A DNA stretch of 64,000 bases from UBA6623 sp965226435. Its GTDB lineage: Bacteria > Acidobacteriota > Terriglobia > Bryobacterales > UBA6623. The DNA lies in assembly GCA_965226435.1 (NCBI GenBank), contig CBDDCY010000012.1, forward strand, positions 744,001-808,000. Reading direction: 5' to 3'. A model generated the notes under the pieces. The model saw nothing but the letters and a program-made list of their open reading frames with translations, ran no database searches and was not told the origin of the DNA. The position numbers and the translations under genes were made by a program. Of the stretch, positions 1 to 8,090 are shown piece after piece; positions within the stretch are counted from its first letter, which is position 1; the number at the start of each line of letters is the position of its first letter.

Positions 1-1
1 A

Positions 2-166
2 GGCGGCATTGTCGATGACCCGATTCTGCACCGCCAAGTAGTCGAGAAGATCCGAGGCGCGATGAAAGAGATCGGCTTCGCGAAGATTCAAGAAATCGAG
101 AGTCCGATTCGCGGTGCGGAAGGAAACCGTGAATTCCTGCTTTACGGCTCGGAAAAGACACCTTGA
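2..166 (+). CDS. tlyA: TlyA-family rRNA 2'-O-methyltransferase, C-terminal fragment
   Basis: Only the last 54 codons lie in the window; the gene starts upstream. The visible tail reads GGIVDDPILHRQVVEKIRG, then a segment containing ESPIRGAEGNREFLLY. This is the characteristic end of TlyA/hemolysin-A family FtsJ-like methyltransferases, where a GVVRDP..H motif is followed by ESPITGPKGNREFL. Known members are S4-domain proteins that 2'-O-methylate 16S and 23S rRNA. The stop codon is 3 bases before the nadK start, so the two genes are very probably co-transcribed. A tlyA-nadK pairing is common in bacteria and supports the call. Confidence 0.85.
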   Translation, partial: GGIVDDPILHRQVVEKIRGAMKEIGFAKIQEIESPIRGAEGNREFLLYGSEKTP

Positions 167-169
167 ACC

Positions 170-1027
170 ATGATCGAGTCTGTCGGCATTGTCGCCAAAC
201 CGAGCCGGGACGATTGTCCCGAGCTGCTCGAAAAGCTGCTCGCTCGGCTGAAGGAGCTTAACATTCGGGTCAGCCTCGACAAGGTCGCCACGCGGTACCT
301 GGGGCTCGAAGGCGGCTTCGACCGCCAAGACCTTCCCGAGGCTTTCGACTTGATGATCGTTCTCGGCGGCGACGGCACCCTGCTGTCGGTGGCGCGTGGA
401 ATCGGGCCGAGCAACGTTCCCATCTTGGCGGTCAACTTGGGCGGGCTCGGGTTCATGATGACGACCGGGCCGGAAGAGCTCGATGACCATTTAGACCGCG
501 TCTTGGCCGGGGATTTCCACTCCCAATGCCGAACCGTGTTGCGAGTGGAAATTGTCCGCGAAGGCGAGCTGATCGGCAGCTACCGCGCGCTCAACGACGT
601 TGTCGTCAACAAGGCCGCCGTGGCGCGTTTGTTGCTGCTCGACGCCTATGTGGATGATGAGTTCGTTTGCAGCTACCGAGCCGACGGCCTGATTGTCTCG
701 ACGCCAACCGGATCGACGGCGTATTCGTTGGCGGCCGGGGGCCCGGTGATCTTTCCCTCGGTGGAAGCGATTTGCGTCACGCCGATTTGTCCGCACACCT
801 TGACGAACCGGCCGGTGGTTCTGCCCGAAACCTCGACAATCGAAGTGGTAATCCAGCGCGGTGATGACGACTCCTACTTAACCGTGGACGGCCAGGTCGG
901 ACTCTATCTGCGTTTACACGATCGCATCCGAGTCAGCAGCGCCGACCACCAGGTACGCATCGTGCAACCGCGAAAACCGGCATTTTTCGACGTCCTACGC
1001 CACAAGATGAAGTGGGGGCAGCACTAG
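170..1027 (+). CDS. nadK: NAD kinase
   Basis: The 285-residue protein has the usual length of bacterial NAD kinase (ATP:NAD 2'-phosphotransferase, the source of NADP). The GGDGT motif is at residues 66-70 and the NAD-binding ND pair at about 142-143. The second signature, ADGLIVSTPTGSTAYSLAAG, is at about 171-190, followed by the LTNRPVVLP segment of the C-terminal beta-sandwich. No motif is missing. It begins 3 bases after tlyA. The ATG at 170 is preceded only by the tlyA tail, so translation may be coupled to tlyA. Confidence 0.96.
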   Translation: MIESVGIVAKPSRDDCPELLEKLLARLKELNIRVSLDKVATRYLGLEGGFDRQDLPEAFDLMIVLGGDGTLLSVARGIGPSNVPILAVNLGGLGFMMTTGPEELDDHLDRVLAGDFHSQCRTVLRVEIVREGELIGSYRALNDVVVNKAAVARLLLLDAYVDDEFVCSYRADGLIVSTPTGSTAYSLAAGGPVIFPSVEAICVTPICPHTLTNRPVVLPETSTIEVVIQRGDDDSYLTVDGQVGLYLRLHDRIRVSSADHQVRIVQPRKPAFFDVLRHKMKWGQH

Positions 1028-1042
1028 CCTGAACCTTCAATT

Positions 1043-1149
1043 GGGGCGGGTTGAGGAATGGGCTGGCCTAGAGACCTGCGCCACTGGGAACCGGCGCCGT
1101 TGGATGTCGGTGCCGAAGATCGAGAGACAAGCTGAGAGCTTGTCTCAAC
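1043..1149 (+). repeat. Dispersed ~105-bp repeat, copy A, ending in a hairpin
   Basis: This block between nadK and the response regulator aligns base for base with 41957-42062. Shared stretches include ttgaggaatgggc, a ggcctRgRgRcc core, cgttggat and gaagatcgagag. It ends in a perfect 10-bp stem (gagacaagct/agcttgtctc, 1124-1146) with a 3-nt loop. The hairpin lies after the nadK stop and could act as a transcription terminator, although no T-run follows. The rest of 1028-1283 holds no credible gene. Confidence 0.75.
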
Positions 1150-1283
1150 CGTGGGCTGGGACCGGCAAGAGTGCCGGTCGCCACCGGGCACGTGGCTGTT
1201 CGAAATTCAATCGTCCGCCAAGTTTCTTGCTTGGATGAGCCGGCGGGCTCGGGCGGGGCGTAGGGATAATCGCCCTCGGACTG

Positions 1284-1931
1284 CTAGTTCCGCGTCAAGC
1301 CGTGCTGAATCGCGTAGTGGGCCAGTTCCACGCGCCCGGAAAGCCCCAGCTTTTCGGTGATCTGGTAAAGGTGGTTCTTCACGGTTTGTTCGCTAAGAAA
1401 CAGCGCCTCGGCGATCTGACCGTTGGTGCGTCCCTGAGCGACCAAAGCCACAACCTCTTTCTGCCTGTCGGTCAGCGACGGCCCGGTGCTTTCGCTGTCT
1501 TTGCGGACGCTGTTCATCAAAGCCGCCGTGGTTGCACTGTCCAACCACACCTCGCCGCGATGCACGCGCCGAATGCTTTCGGTCAGCTCCAAGGTCGCCA
1601 TCTGTTTAAGCACGATCGCCGAGGCGCCGTAGCCGATGGCGCGGACATGCTGTTGCGGGTCGTCGGACGCGGTAAGAACGATAACCTTCGTCCTCGTCTC
1701 GTCGGAGCGCAGCCGCAACAAGGTCGTCTGGCCGTCTAGGCCCGGCATGTGGAGGTCGAGTAGCAGGACGTCGGGATGATTGTCCCGCAAGAGAGGAGAC
1801 ACCTCCGCCCCGTCGCCGACTTCCCCGACGATCTCAAAACCCGGCTCAAGGGAAAGCAGCTGCCGTACGCTGTCGCGAAAGACAGGATGATCGTCCGCCA
1901 GCGCGACTCGAATTACTTCTTGCTGTGCCAT
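1284..1931 (-). CDS. NarL/FixJ-family response regulator
   Basis: This is a 215-residue two-domain regulator. The receiver domain occupies about residues 7-125, with the acidic pair D13/D14, phospho-acceptor D59 in LLLDLHMPG, the T/S switch position near T88 and K109. The LuxR-type HTH at about 150-212 reads SLTDRQKEVVALVAQG followed by NGQIAEALFLSEQTVKNH, which is typical of NarL proteins. The ATG at 1931 is preferred because the receiver begins a few residues later; the open frame extends to 2015 but adds only a basic, unrelated tail. No sensor kinase is adjacent, so the partner and regulon are unknown. The 229 bases up to 2160 hold no gene. Confidence 0.93.
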   Translation of the reverse strand: MAQQEVIRVALADDHPVFRDSVRQLLSLEPGFEIVGEVGDGAEVSPLLRDNHPDVLLLDLHMPGLDGQTTLLRLRSDETRTKVIVLTASDDPQQHVRAIGYGASAIVLKQMATLELTESIRRVHRGEVWLDSATTAALMNSVRKDSESTGPSLTDRQKEVVALVAQGRTNGQIAEALFLSEQTVKNHLYQITEKLGLSGRVELAHYAIQHGLTRN

Positions 1932-2160
1932 CGCTTTTTTGGAGAATTTCTTCCTCGGGGGATGAGGAATTCCCTCTGCTTGTAATGGTGCCGGCCGGCG
2001 GACCCTTCGGTCCATAGGCAGGAAGTACCAAAAGCGGGCCGTGTGTATACGCAGGGCGCGGATGGTACGGACTACGACCGGTACCTCAACGACCTAGGGG
2101 TAAGCCTTTAGTTCCGTCGTTTCGTTGCCGAGATGTCCGCGGCTCTTGCCGAGGCCGCGG

Positions 2161-3723
2161 CTAGTGGACTGCCGCGGGTTCAATCACCGGCAAGCCATGG
2201 TTGCCGGCGGCGGGTGAAGGCGGTTCGACGATCGCCAGTTCACTCCGGCGAACGGTCTGGGGTAGGCGGAAGGCCGCCGGATCAGCGCGGTTCATCACGG
2301 CTCGTTGAATATCGGGGAAATCTTCCAAAAGTGGGTCGCGGTTGGGCTGGAGGCTTCCGAGTTGGTCGAGCAGACGTTCGGCGCCACTGAAATCGTCGGC
2401 GGCGCATCGCACTTTCTCGCCCCAGAACGCCAGGCCGCCCGTCGACTTCGCCAACACCGCCAACGCCAGAGCAAGGCAGTCGAGCGAGGGACGGGTATTG
2501 TCGGCGGGTTGGCCGGAATGTTCAAGCAAATCCAGCGCATCGCGGTACCGCCCCAGTCGCGCGAACATGCAAAGCAGTGTGCTCCAGAAGACTTCTTGAT
2601 CCGGTTCCTCGTTGTACGCGGCCAGGAAGTGGTCGGCGGCGGCCGCATCGTTGTCCCGCGACTCCTCGATCAAGCCCAACAGAAAGCGCGCCCGTCCCCG
2701 GACCAGCGGAAGGTCCATCGAATACTGTTGATGCGCCGGAGCAATCTCGGCGTCCTCGGCGGTGATGGCGCGAAGCCGTTCCGCCGCCTCCGCCACCCGG
2801 CCCGATGCGACCCATGCCCGGCAACGAATCAGCTCCAGTAGTGGCGATGGGCCGTGCCGCAGCAACAGTTCTTCAGCCAACTCGCCGGCCTCGGCGTAGC
2901 GCCCGGCGTCGTGGAGCAACCGGCTGCACTCGGCGATTCCGGCCGTGACCCAAGGCACGGCCGGCGGTTCATCGGGCCATTGCTCGCGCACGTAGCCGAC
3001 AAAGTTCTCGAAACGCTCGAGCAGTTCCCCGCCCCGGGCCATGTGGGCGTGATGGTAGAGGTAGTTCGAACGCACCAGCGGGTTCGCCGCTTCGGGATCT
3101 TCCAGAGCGGCTTCGAGCAAACGCGTGTTGCGCTCCGTTTTGCCTCGCTCGAGGAAGACGTCTTGGCGATAGCCGTAATGGAGAACCAGCGCCTTGAGCG
3201 TCAGCGAGCGAACCGTCGCCAGCGGCTGCGCGACCTGTTCATGAACGCGACCGATATAGCGCAGCCCCGGCGTCAGCCGATAAAGCCGCGGGGCAATCCA
3301 ACGGCGACCCGTTGGGCCTTTCTCATCGGCGTTGGCGAACCGCAGGTAGGCAACGTCAAACTCCTCCTGATCCACCGCCTCGCGCAGATGGTGGGCCGTG
3401 GCCGAGTCCAGACGTTCGTCGGCGTCGAGAGTGAGCATGAAATCTCCCTCGGCCGCCTCAATCGCCTGGTTGCGGGCTTCGGCGAAGTGCTCGGTCCAGG
3501 GGAAGTCAATCACCCGCGCCCCGTGGGAGTTAGCGATCCCGACCGTCTTGTCGGTCGAACCCGTGTCGACGACCACGATTTCGTCCACCACGCCCAGCAC
3601 CGACTCGAGGCAGCCGTCCAGAAACTGCTCCTCGTTCTTGACGATCATGCACAGGCTGATGCGGTTCCGGCGGCGCGTCAGCCGCACTTCGCGGTTGTCG
3701 GAGACGGGGGTCGGCGTGTTCAT
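2161..3723 (-). CDS. Glycosyltransferase family 2 protein with C-terminal TPR-like repeats
   Basis: The 520-residue protein starts with a GT2 (GT-A) domain: ISLCMIVKNEEQFLDGCLES, then VVVDTGSTDKT and the metal-binding DADE (DxD-like) motif in LTLDADERL. A long helical C-terminal half follows, with spaced alanine/leucine pairs typical of TPR solenoids. The domain order matches the SunS-like GT2 group, which includes sugar transfer to peptides and cell-surface glycans. The ATG at 3723 overlaps the upstream gene's stop by 4 bases (ATGA), so the two are translationally coupled. The acceptor substrate cannot be read from the sequence. Confidence 0.85.
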   Translation of the reverse strand: MNTPTPVSDNREVRLTRRRNRISLCMIVKNEEQFLDGCLESVLGVVDEIVVVDTGSTDKTVGIANSHGARVIDFPWTEHFAEARNQAIEAAEGDFMLTLDADERLDSATAHHLREAVDQEEFDVAYLRFANADEKGPTGRRWIAPRLYRLTPGLRYIGRVHEQVAQPLATVRSLTLKALVLHYGYRQDVFLERGKTERNTRLLEAALEDPEAANPLVRSNYLYHHAHMARGGELLERFENFVGYVREQWPDEPPAVPWVTAGIAECSRLLHDAGRYAEAGELAEELLLRHGPSPLLELIRCRAWVASGRVAEAAERLRAITAEDAEIAPAHQQYSMDLPLVRGRARFLLGLIEESRDNDAAAADHFLAAYNEEPDQEVFWSTLLCMFARLGRYRDALDLLEHSGQPADNTRPSLDCLALALAVLAKSTGGLAFWGEKVRCAADDFSGAERLLDQLGSLQPNRDPLLEDFPDIQRAVMNRADPAAFRLPQTVRRSELAIVEPPSPAAGNHGLPVIEPAAVH

Positions 3724-5294
3724 GGCAGCGATACTCGTAATCCTTCGTGAATCTCGGGAAAGTCCGAAATGCACCAGGGGCTCTCGGGAGTGTGCTGATC
3801 AACCTGATCGAGAAAACGCGTCGCCACTTCGCTGCGTGGGGACCATCGCCGCACCCTCTGCTCCAGTTTCGACGTCCTCGGTGAATTGACAATCAAGCTC
3901 AGCGCCAAGTTAAGGCAATCGATCTCGGGAAGATTTTGCTCGCCGAGTCGGGGGTGCGCCCGAAGCGTCTCGGCGGCCTCGGCGAAACGTTCCCGCTGCA
4001 CTTGGACACAGGCCAACCGCAACACCGCCGGCAGATGGCCCGGGTCAAGCTCGACCAGCCGAGCATAACCGGCTTGCGCCTCCTCGAGCCGTCCCTCGCG
4101 CTCGGCGATTTCCGCCCGCAGATGGTGGGCCCGCCGACCGACCAGCCGGACGTCGAGGGGGAAATGTCGATACGGAGAGGCGATTTCCGGGTGGTCGACG
4201 AGGATCTCGGCCACGGCCTCTTCGGCCGCTTCGTAATCTCCCGCCGCGGCGCGCGACCGCGCAACCGCGAGAAACAGCGGAGGCGACGGACCGAAGCGCG
4301 CCAGCAGGCGGCGCGCGCGAACCTCGGCTTCCGGGTGGCGTCGCTGATCGCTGAGCCACCAAGCATGCTGCGCCAGCCCCGACGGTATCCAAGGCGCGAC
4401 CGGCGGCTGCTGTAGTGTCCGCTCGGCCTCCACGAATTGAACCCACGCCGCCACTCGCCTGTCACGCTCCGACGGCGGCGAACCGAAAGCCCGATAGAAT
4501 TGGTATAAGCTGCGCTCGACCAAGTCGTCTTCAGGCGTCTCGGCCAGCGCGGTTTCGATCAGCTTTAGATTGCGTTCGGCCTTGGCCCCGCGCTCGGCGG
4601 CGCTCTGATAACCGCTGTGCGCGATCGTAATCCCGCAAGCCTCTTCGACGTGGTGCTCTCCGGCGTCGGGAAACAGCGGACGTTCATGAATCCTTCCGCG
4701 ATAGCGAATGCCCGAATCACGGCGAAAAAGCCGCAACGCCCGCCAACGCGCGCCGGCGACTTCCGGGTCGTCGAAGTCGGCCGCTCCGGGGACCAGGGAT
4801 TGAGCGTTGCCCGGTTCCGCGTCCACCAACTCCACCAAAAAACCGTCCGCCGAGCACTCGCGCACGGTTTCACGCAAGCGTTCTCGCGACGGGCCGTTCA
4901 GAGCTTCGTCGCAATCGACAACGAGAATCCACGCCCCCCTCGCCAGATCCAGAGCGTGGTTGCGTGCCGCCGAAAAATCGTCCACCCAGGGGAAGTCGGA
5001 AACCCGCGCGCCGTGACGCCGGGCCGCTCGCTTGGTGCGGTCCGCGGAACCCGTATCCACCACCACGACCTCATCCACGGCGCCCGCGAGCGACTCCAAA
5101 CACCTCCCGATCGTTCGCTCTTCGTCACGCGCGATCAGGCACGCGGTGATCTTCGGGGACGCCTCCCCGTCAGACCCCGCCGCGCCCCCGCGCCCTTGGT
5201 GGCCGCGAAACAGCGGCCGACGACGAATGTTCCGCTTGGCGATCGGGCTGGTCTCCCTTCTTCCGGCAACGAACGAAAGCCCCGCCCGCGGCAA
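3720..5294 (-). CDS. Glycosyltransferase family 2 protein with TPR-like repeats (paralog)
   Basis: This 524-residue protein has the same architecture as the gene downstream: ITACLIARDEERTIGRCLES, VVVDTGSADRTK, DFPWVDDFSAARNHA and VDCDEAL as the DxD equivalent, then a TPR-like helical region. The pair clearly arose by tandem duplication; segments such as DFPW...F..ARN..A and the GR.HE motif are shared. The N-terminus is uncertain. The frame opens with TTG at 5294, with an AAGG about 10 bases upstream, and conserved sequence starts about 45 residues later, so a shorter protein is possible. It lies first in a two-gene operon. Bases 5295-5513 hold nothing recognisable. Confidence 0.83.
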   Translation of the reverse strand: MPRAGLSFVAGRRETSPIAKRNIRRRPLFRGHQGRGGAAGSDGEASPKITACLIARDEERTIGRCLESLAGAVDEVVVVDTGSADRTKRAARRHGARVSDFPWVDDFSAARNHALDLARGAWILVVDCDEALNGPSRERLRETVRECSADGFLVELVDAEPGNAQSLVPGAADFDDPEVAGARWRALRLFRRDSGIRYRGRIHERPLFPDAGEHHVEEACGITIAHSGYQSAAERGAKAERNLKLIETALAETPEDDLVERSLYQFYRAFGSPPSERDRRVAAWVQFVEAERTLQQPPVAPWIPSGLAQHAWWLSDQRRHPEAEVRARRLLARFGPSPPLFLAVARSRAAAGDYEAAEEAVAEILVDHPEIASPYRHFPLDVRLVGRRAHHLRAEIAEREGRLEEAQAGYARLVELDPGHLPAVLRLACVQVQRERFAEAAETLRAHPRLGEQNLPEIDCLNLALSLIVNSPRTSKLEQRVRRWSPRSEVATRFLDQVDQHTPESPWCISDFPEIHEGLRVSLP

Positions 5295-5513
5295 GGCCTG
5301 CTTACCTTGATCGGCAATCGGGACGGCAAGCTGTAGATTGTTCCTCTCGCCCCGCTCCCTCGTCGTAAGTCCGCGATGCGGGTATGCGACATGCCATGCG
5401 TCCCGCGCGTGGCGGCGGGTGGTGGAGCAGCGGGCGGCCGAACTCGACGTCGAAACCGGCGTGAGCGGTTCAAGAGGCCGCGAAGCGTACCGGGATGGGG
5501 CGAGAGACGAAGG

Positions 5514-6386
5514 CTAGACGTCGCAAATCGCCGCTGCCTCGCGCAGCGACGTCATCGGATCTCGCGCCGGAACAAACTCCTGCGCCAGATACCCCTCGAA
5601 CTTCAGGTCGACGATCGCTTCGCAGATCGCCTTGTAGTTCAACTCTTGCGTTGCATCGATTTCATGGCGTCCCGGATTGCCGCCAGTATGGAAGTGGCCG
5701 ATATAGCGGATGTTGTCTCGAATCGTGCGGATGACGTCGCCTTCCATGATTTGCATGTGATAGATGTCGTAGAGCAGCTTCACGCGCGGCGATTCCACCC
5801 GTTTCATCAGCTCCACGCCCCAGGGCGTCCTATCGCAGTGGTAGTCGGGATGATCGACCTTGCTGTTGAGCAACTCGACGACAATTGTCACGCCCTCGTC
5901 CTCGGCCTGTGCTTTGACTTTGTTGAGCAGCAGCGCCGAGTTCTCCCACGCCCGCTCGTCGCTGATGTTGCGGCGGTTGCCCGAGAAACAGATCAGGTTC
6001 GGGACGCCGTGCTTTTTCGCCAACGGGATCAAGCGCCGAAAGTTCTTCTCCATGGCGGCGTGGTTCGCCGTGTCGTTGAGCCCGTCGGGGATGTCGTTCA
6101 CACCCGAACCCACCGCGCAGATCAGGCCGTGCTTCGTGACGAGCGGCCATTCTTCTTCCGTCAGCAGCTCGACCGACTTGAGGCCGATCTCCGCCGCGTT
6201 GCGGGCCAACTCATCGAGCGGCATGTCGCCATAGCACCACTTGCAGACCGACTGCTTGAGGCGGCCGTTGCGAACGGCTTTCTTCGGCGCCGCCCCGGCA
6301 CTTGACGCGGCGGCGGCCGTCATCCCGGTCCCCGCGGTCCCGACAATCATCGAACGTCGCGTGATTTCAGCGGAAATTTTTCGCAT
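5514..6386 (-). CDS. Tat-exported sugar-phosphate isomerase/epimerase-like protein (hydroxypyruvate isomerase type)
   Basis: The 290-residue protein carries a twin-arginine leader (EITRRSMIVGTAGTGM, then an alanine-rich stretch to about residue 33). An AP-endonuclease-2-like TIM barrel follows. Metal-site segments include the acidic residue in VVELLNSK, the YDIYHMQ motif, IGHFHTGG(N)PGRHE and the C-terminal AQEFVP. This pattern matches the Hyi-like group of xylose-isomerase-like TIM barrels. The leader implies a periplasmic enzyme, as often seen in acidobacterial and planctomycete sugar catabolism. The substrate is unknown. The left end of an insertion sequence lies 77 bases upstream of the start and may have displaced its native promoter. 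Confidence 0.85.
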   Translation of the reverse strand: MRKISAEITRRSMIVGTAGTGMTAAAASSAGAAPKKAVRNGRLKQSVCKWCYGDMPLDELARNAAEIGLKSVELLTEEEWPLVTKHGLICAVGSGVNDIPDGLNDTANHAAMEKNFRRLIPLAKKHGVPNLICFSGNRRNISDERAWENSALLLNKVKAQAEDEGVTIVVELLNSKVDHPDYHCDRTPWGVELMKRVESPRVKLLYDIYHMQIMEGDVIRTIRDNIRYIGHFHTGGNPGRHEIDATQELNYKAICEAIVDLKFEGYLAQEFVPARDPMTSLREAAAICDV

Positions 6387-6463
6387 GATGTCCCCCCGGC
6401 CTCGTCTCGATCAGGCCAATCGATTGTACCATCCTCTCCAAAGATCTCGGCTTCCCAGTCTTG

Positions 6464-6525
6464 TCTCATGCAAGATGAGCCTGAACGAGGAGTTTGTTTC
6501 TCACACAAGATGAGCCTGCAGGATC
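6464..6525 (+). repeat. Tandem copies of the IS left-end sequence
   Basis: Two direct copies of a 27-base motif lie 35 bases apart: tctcatgcaagatgagcctg at 6464 and tctcacacaagatgagcctg at 6499. The inverted partner occurs once at the right end. The doubled site is probably a pair of transposase binding sites, since each copy contains the atgagcctg core. Confidence 0.75.
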
Positions 6526-6546
6526 GGGGAGTGGGCATGCTGGGGA

Positions 6547-7791
6547 TTGACTATCCAAGTGCAAAACGCCGGCAAGTTGAATCCGCAACAGATCCGGCAG
6601 TTTCTCCACTCCAGCCAGGAGATTCGATTCAAAGGCAAAGGGCGGGCCGAGATTTACGCTTGGGTGGCGCGCACGCTTGGCCGGCACGGCTACAGCCGCC
6701 AGAACCGCGCCGACAAAGGGCTGCTGCGGCAGTATCTGGTCAAGATGACCGGACTGAGCCGGGCGCAAATCACGCGGCTGATCCAGCAGTACCGGCAGGG
6801 CGGAGAACTCCAACCCGCCCGCTACCGGCGGCATCGCTTTGCCCGCAAGTACACGCCCGCCGACGTCGAACTGCTGGCGGCGGTGGACGAGGCCCACGAA
6901 ACCCTCAGCGGCCCGGCCACGCGCAAGATCCTCGAGCGGGAATACCAGCAGTACCAGCAGCGCGAATACGAGCGGTTGGCGGGGATCTCGGTGGCCCAGA
7001 TCTATCGCCTGCGGCGGCGCAGTGCCTACCGCCGGCGGCGGCTGCATTTCACCAAGACCCGGCCCACAGCGGTGTCGATCGGCGAGCGGCGCCGGCCCGA
7101 CCCGCAAGGCCGACCCGGCTTTCTGCGAGTGGATACGGTGCATCAAGGGGATCGCGATGGCGTCAAGGGCGTCTACCACATCAATGCCGTGGATGAAGTC
7201 ACCCAGTGGCAAGTGGTCGGCGCCACAGCCGCGATCAGTGAAGCCTGGCTGGAGCCGTTGCTGAAAGCCATGATCGAGCAGTTTCCCTTTCGTATCCGCG
7301 GCTTCCATTCCGACAACGGCAGCGAGTTCCTCAATCGCACGGTGGAGAAGTTATTGAACAAGCTGCTGATCGAACAGACCAAGTCGCGTCCGCGGCACTC
7401 CAATGACAACGGCTTGGTGGAATCGAAAAACGGCGCGGTGATCCGCAAACACATGGGATATACGCACATCGCGGCGCCGCACGCGGGGCGCATCCAGCGC
7501 TTCTACCAACAGCACTTCAATCCCTATTTGAATTTCCACCGGCCCTGCGGACAGCCCGAGATCAAGACCGACGCCAAAGGCAAGCAGAAGCGGGTGTATC
7601 GCCACTACCAGACGCCTTGGGAATCTTTCGAGCAGTTGCCCGAGGCCGCCGGCTACCTCAAGCCAGGGCACACGCTTGAGGCTCTGGGCCGCATTGCCCA
7701 GGCGGAAAGCGACACTGCGGCGGCGCGCCGGATGCAGCGAGCCAAACACAAGCTGTTTGCCAGTTTCCGGTCCGCGAACACGCCGTGCTGA
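6547..7791 (+). CDS. Integrase-core (rve) DDE transposase
   Basis: The 414-residue protein has an N-terminal HTH region (about residues 58-85, with TGLSRAQITRLI), a basic linker and an RNase-H-fold integrase core. The catalytic triad is D196 (LRVDTVHQGD), D256 (FHSDNGSEF) and E292 (NGLVESKNG), with exactly 35 residues between the last two, as in the retroviral-integrase/IS3/IS481 group. The frame is intact, so the element may be active. No in-frame ATG is available near the 5' end. TTG at 6547 or GTG at 6559 is the likely start, with ggggat just upstream of the TTG. Confidence 0.9.
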   Translation: MTIQVQNAGKLNPQQIRQFLHSSQEIRFKGKGRAEIYAWVARTLGRHGYSRQNRADKGLLRQYLVKMTGLSRAQITRLIQQYRQGGELQPARYRRHRFARKYTPADVELLAAVDEAHETLSGPATRKILEREYQQYQQREYERLAGISVAQIYRLRRRSAYRRRRLHFTKTRPTAVSIGERRRPDPQGRPGFLRVDTVHQGDRDGVKGVYHINAVDEVTQWQVVGATAAISEAWLEPLLKAMIEQFPFRIRGFHSDNGSEFLNRTVEKLLNKLLIEQTKSRPRHSNDNGLVESKNGAVIRKHMGYTHIAAPHAGRIQRFYQQHFNPYLNFHRPCGQPEIKTDAKGKQKRVYRHYQTPWESFEQLPEAAGYLKPGHTLEALGRIAQAESDTAAARRMQRAKHKLFASFRSANTPC

Positions 7792-7819
7792 ACAGCAGGA
7801 AGAGGGCTGTGGAAATGGC

Positions 7820-7875
7820 GGGCGGTGGAAAACGAGGAAAACCAAAACCAGGTTTCCCTTCGTTTCCCACCGCCC
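7820..7875 (+). repeat. Large imperfect hairpin in the IS 3' tail
   Basis: Arm gggcggtggaaaacga (7820 on) pairs with tcgtttcccaccgccc (7860-7875) around a short A-rich loop, giving a stem of about 24 bp with few mismatches. A smaller hairpin follows (ggaaatcgc tcc gcgattccc, about 7878-7898). They lie between the transposase stop and the right inverted repeat, and could block read-through or be a transposase target. Confidence 0.6.
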
Positions 7876-7990
7876 TTGGAAATCGCTCCGCGATTCCCAC
7901 ATTCCCACAACCCCGACGACGATTCTCCCCTTCCCAAATCAAAACCAAAAAACCAGAAAGGAGCCCCAGCTACTCAAAAAGCCCCAACCC

Positions 7991-8018
7991 CCGTCTTCAG
8001 GCTCATCCTTCGATGAGA
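7991..8018 (-). repeat. IS right terminal inverted repeat
   Basis: Read on the minus strand this is tctcatcgaaggatgagcct followed by gaagacgg. It matches the left ends at 6464 and 6499 at about three quarters of positions, including the whole atgagcctg core. It fixes the right boundary 72 bases before the motA start. Confidence 0.7.
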
Positions 8019-8046
8019 AAATGCTTTCCCGACCTCCTCTCGGAAG

Positions 8047-8073
8047 TAATTGTTGCCGACAACGGGCCGATAC
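8047..8073 (+). promoter_or_regulatory. Sigma-28 (FliA)-like promoter for motAB
   Basis: TAATTGTT, an 11-base spacer, then GCCGATAC. The consensus is TAAAGTTT-N11-GCCGATAA; the -10 matches 7 of 8, the -35 5 of 8, and the spacing is exact. The site lies outside the right end of the insertion sequence and ends 17 bases before the motA ATG, so the untranslated leader would be only about 11 bases and would begin close to the AGGGAAG ribosome-binding site (8081-8087). Confidence 0.55.
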
Positions 8074-8090
8074 GACTTTCAGGGAAGTCT

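Larger units (their letters stand above)
6464..8018 (+). mobile_element. Insertion sequence with DDE (integrase-fold) transposase
   Basis: The element is about 1555 bp. Its left end at 6464 (tctcatgcaagatgagcctg) matches the reverse complement of the right end at 7991-8018 (tctcatcgaaggatgagcct read outward), with the core atgagcctgaa shared exactly. One transposase gene fills most of it. A 200-bp non-coding tail with a strong hairpin (7820-7875) lies before the right end. A clear target-site duplication was not found. It sits between a divergently placed isomerase gene and motA. The family cannot be assigned by eye. Confidence 0.8.

Noticed and set aside
2854..3750. Long plus-strand open frame (298 codons)
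   Set aside because: Antisense shadow of the minus-strand glycosyltransferase; composition is Arg/Gln/His-rich with no domain, while the other strand has clear GT2 motifs.
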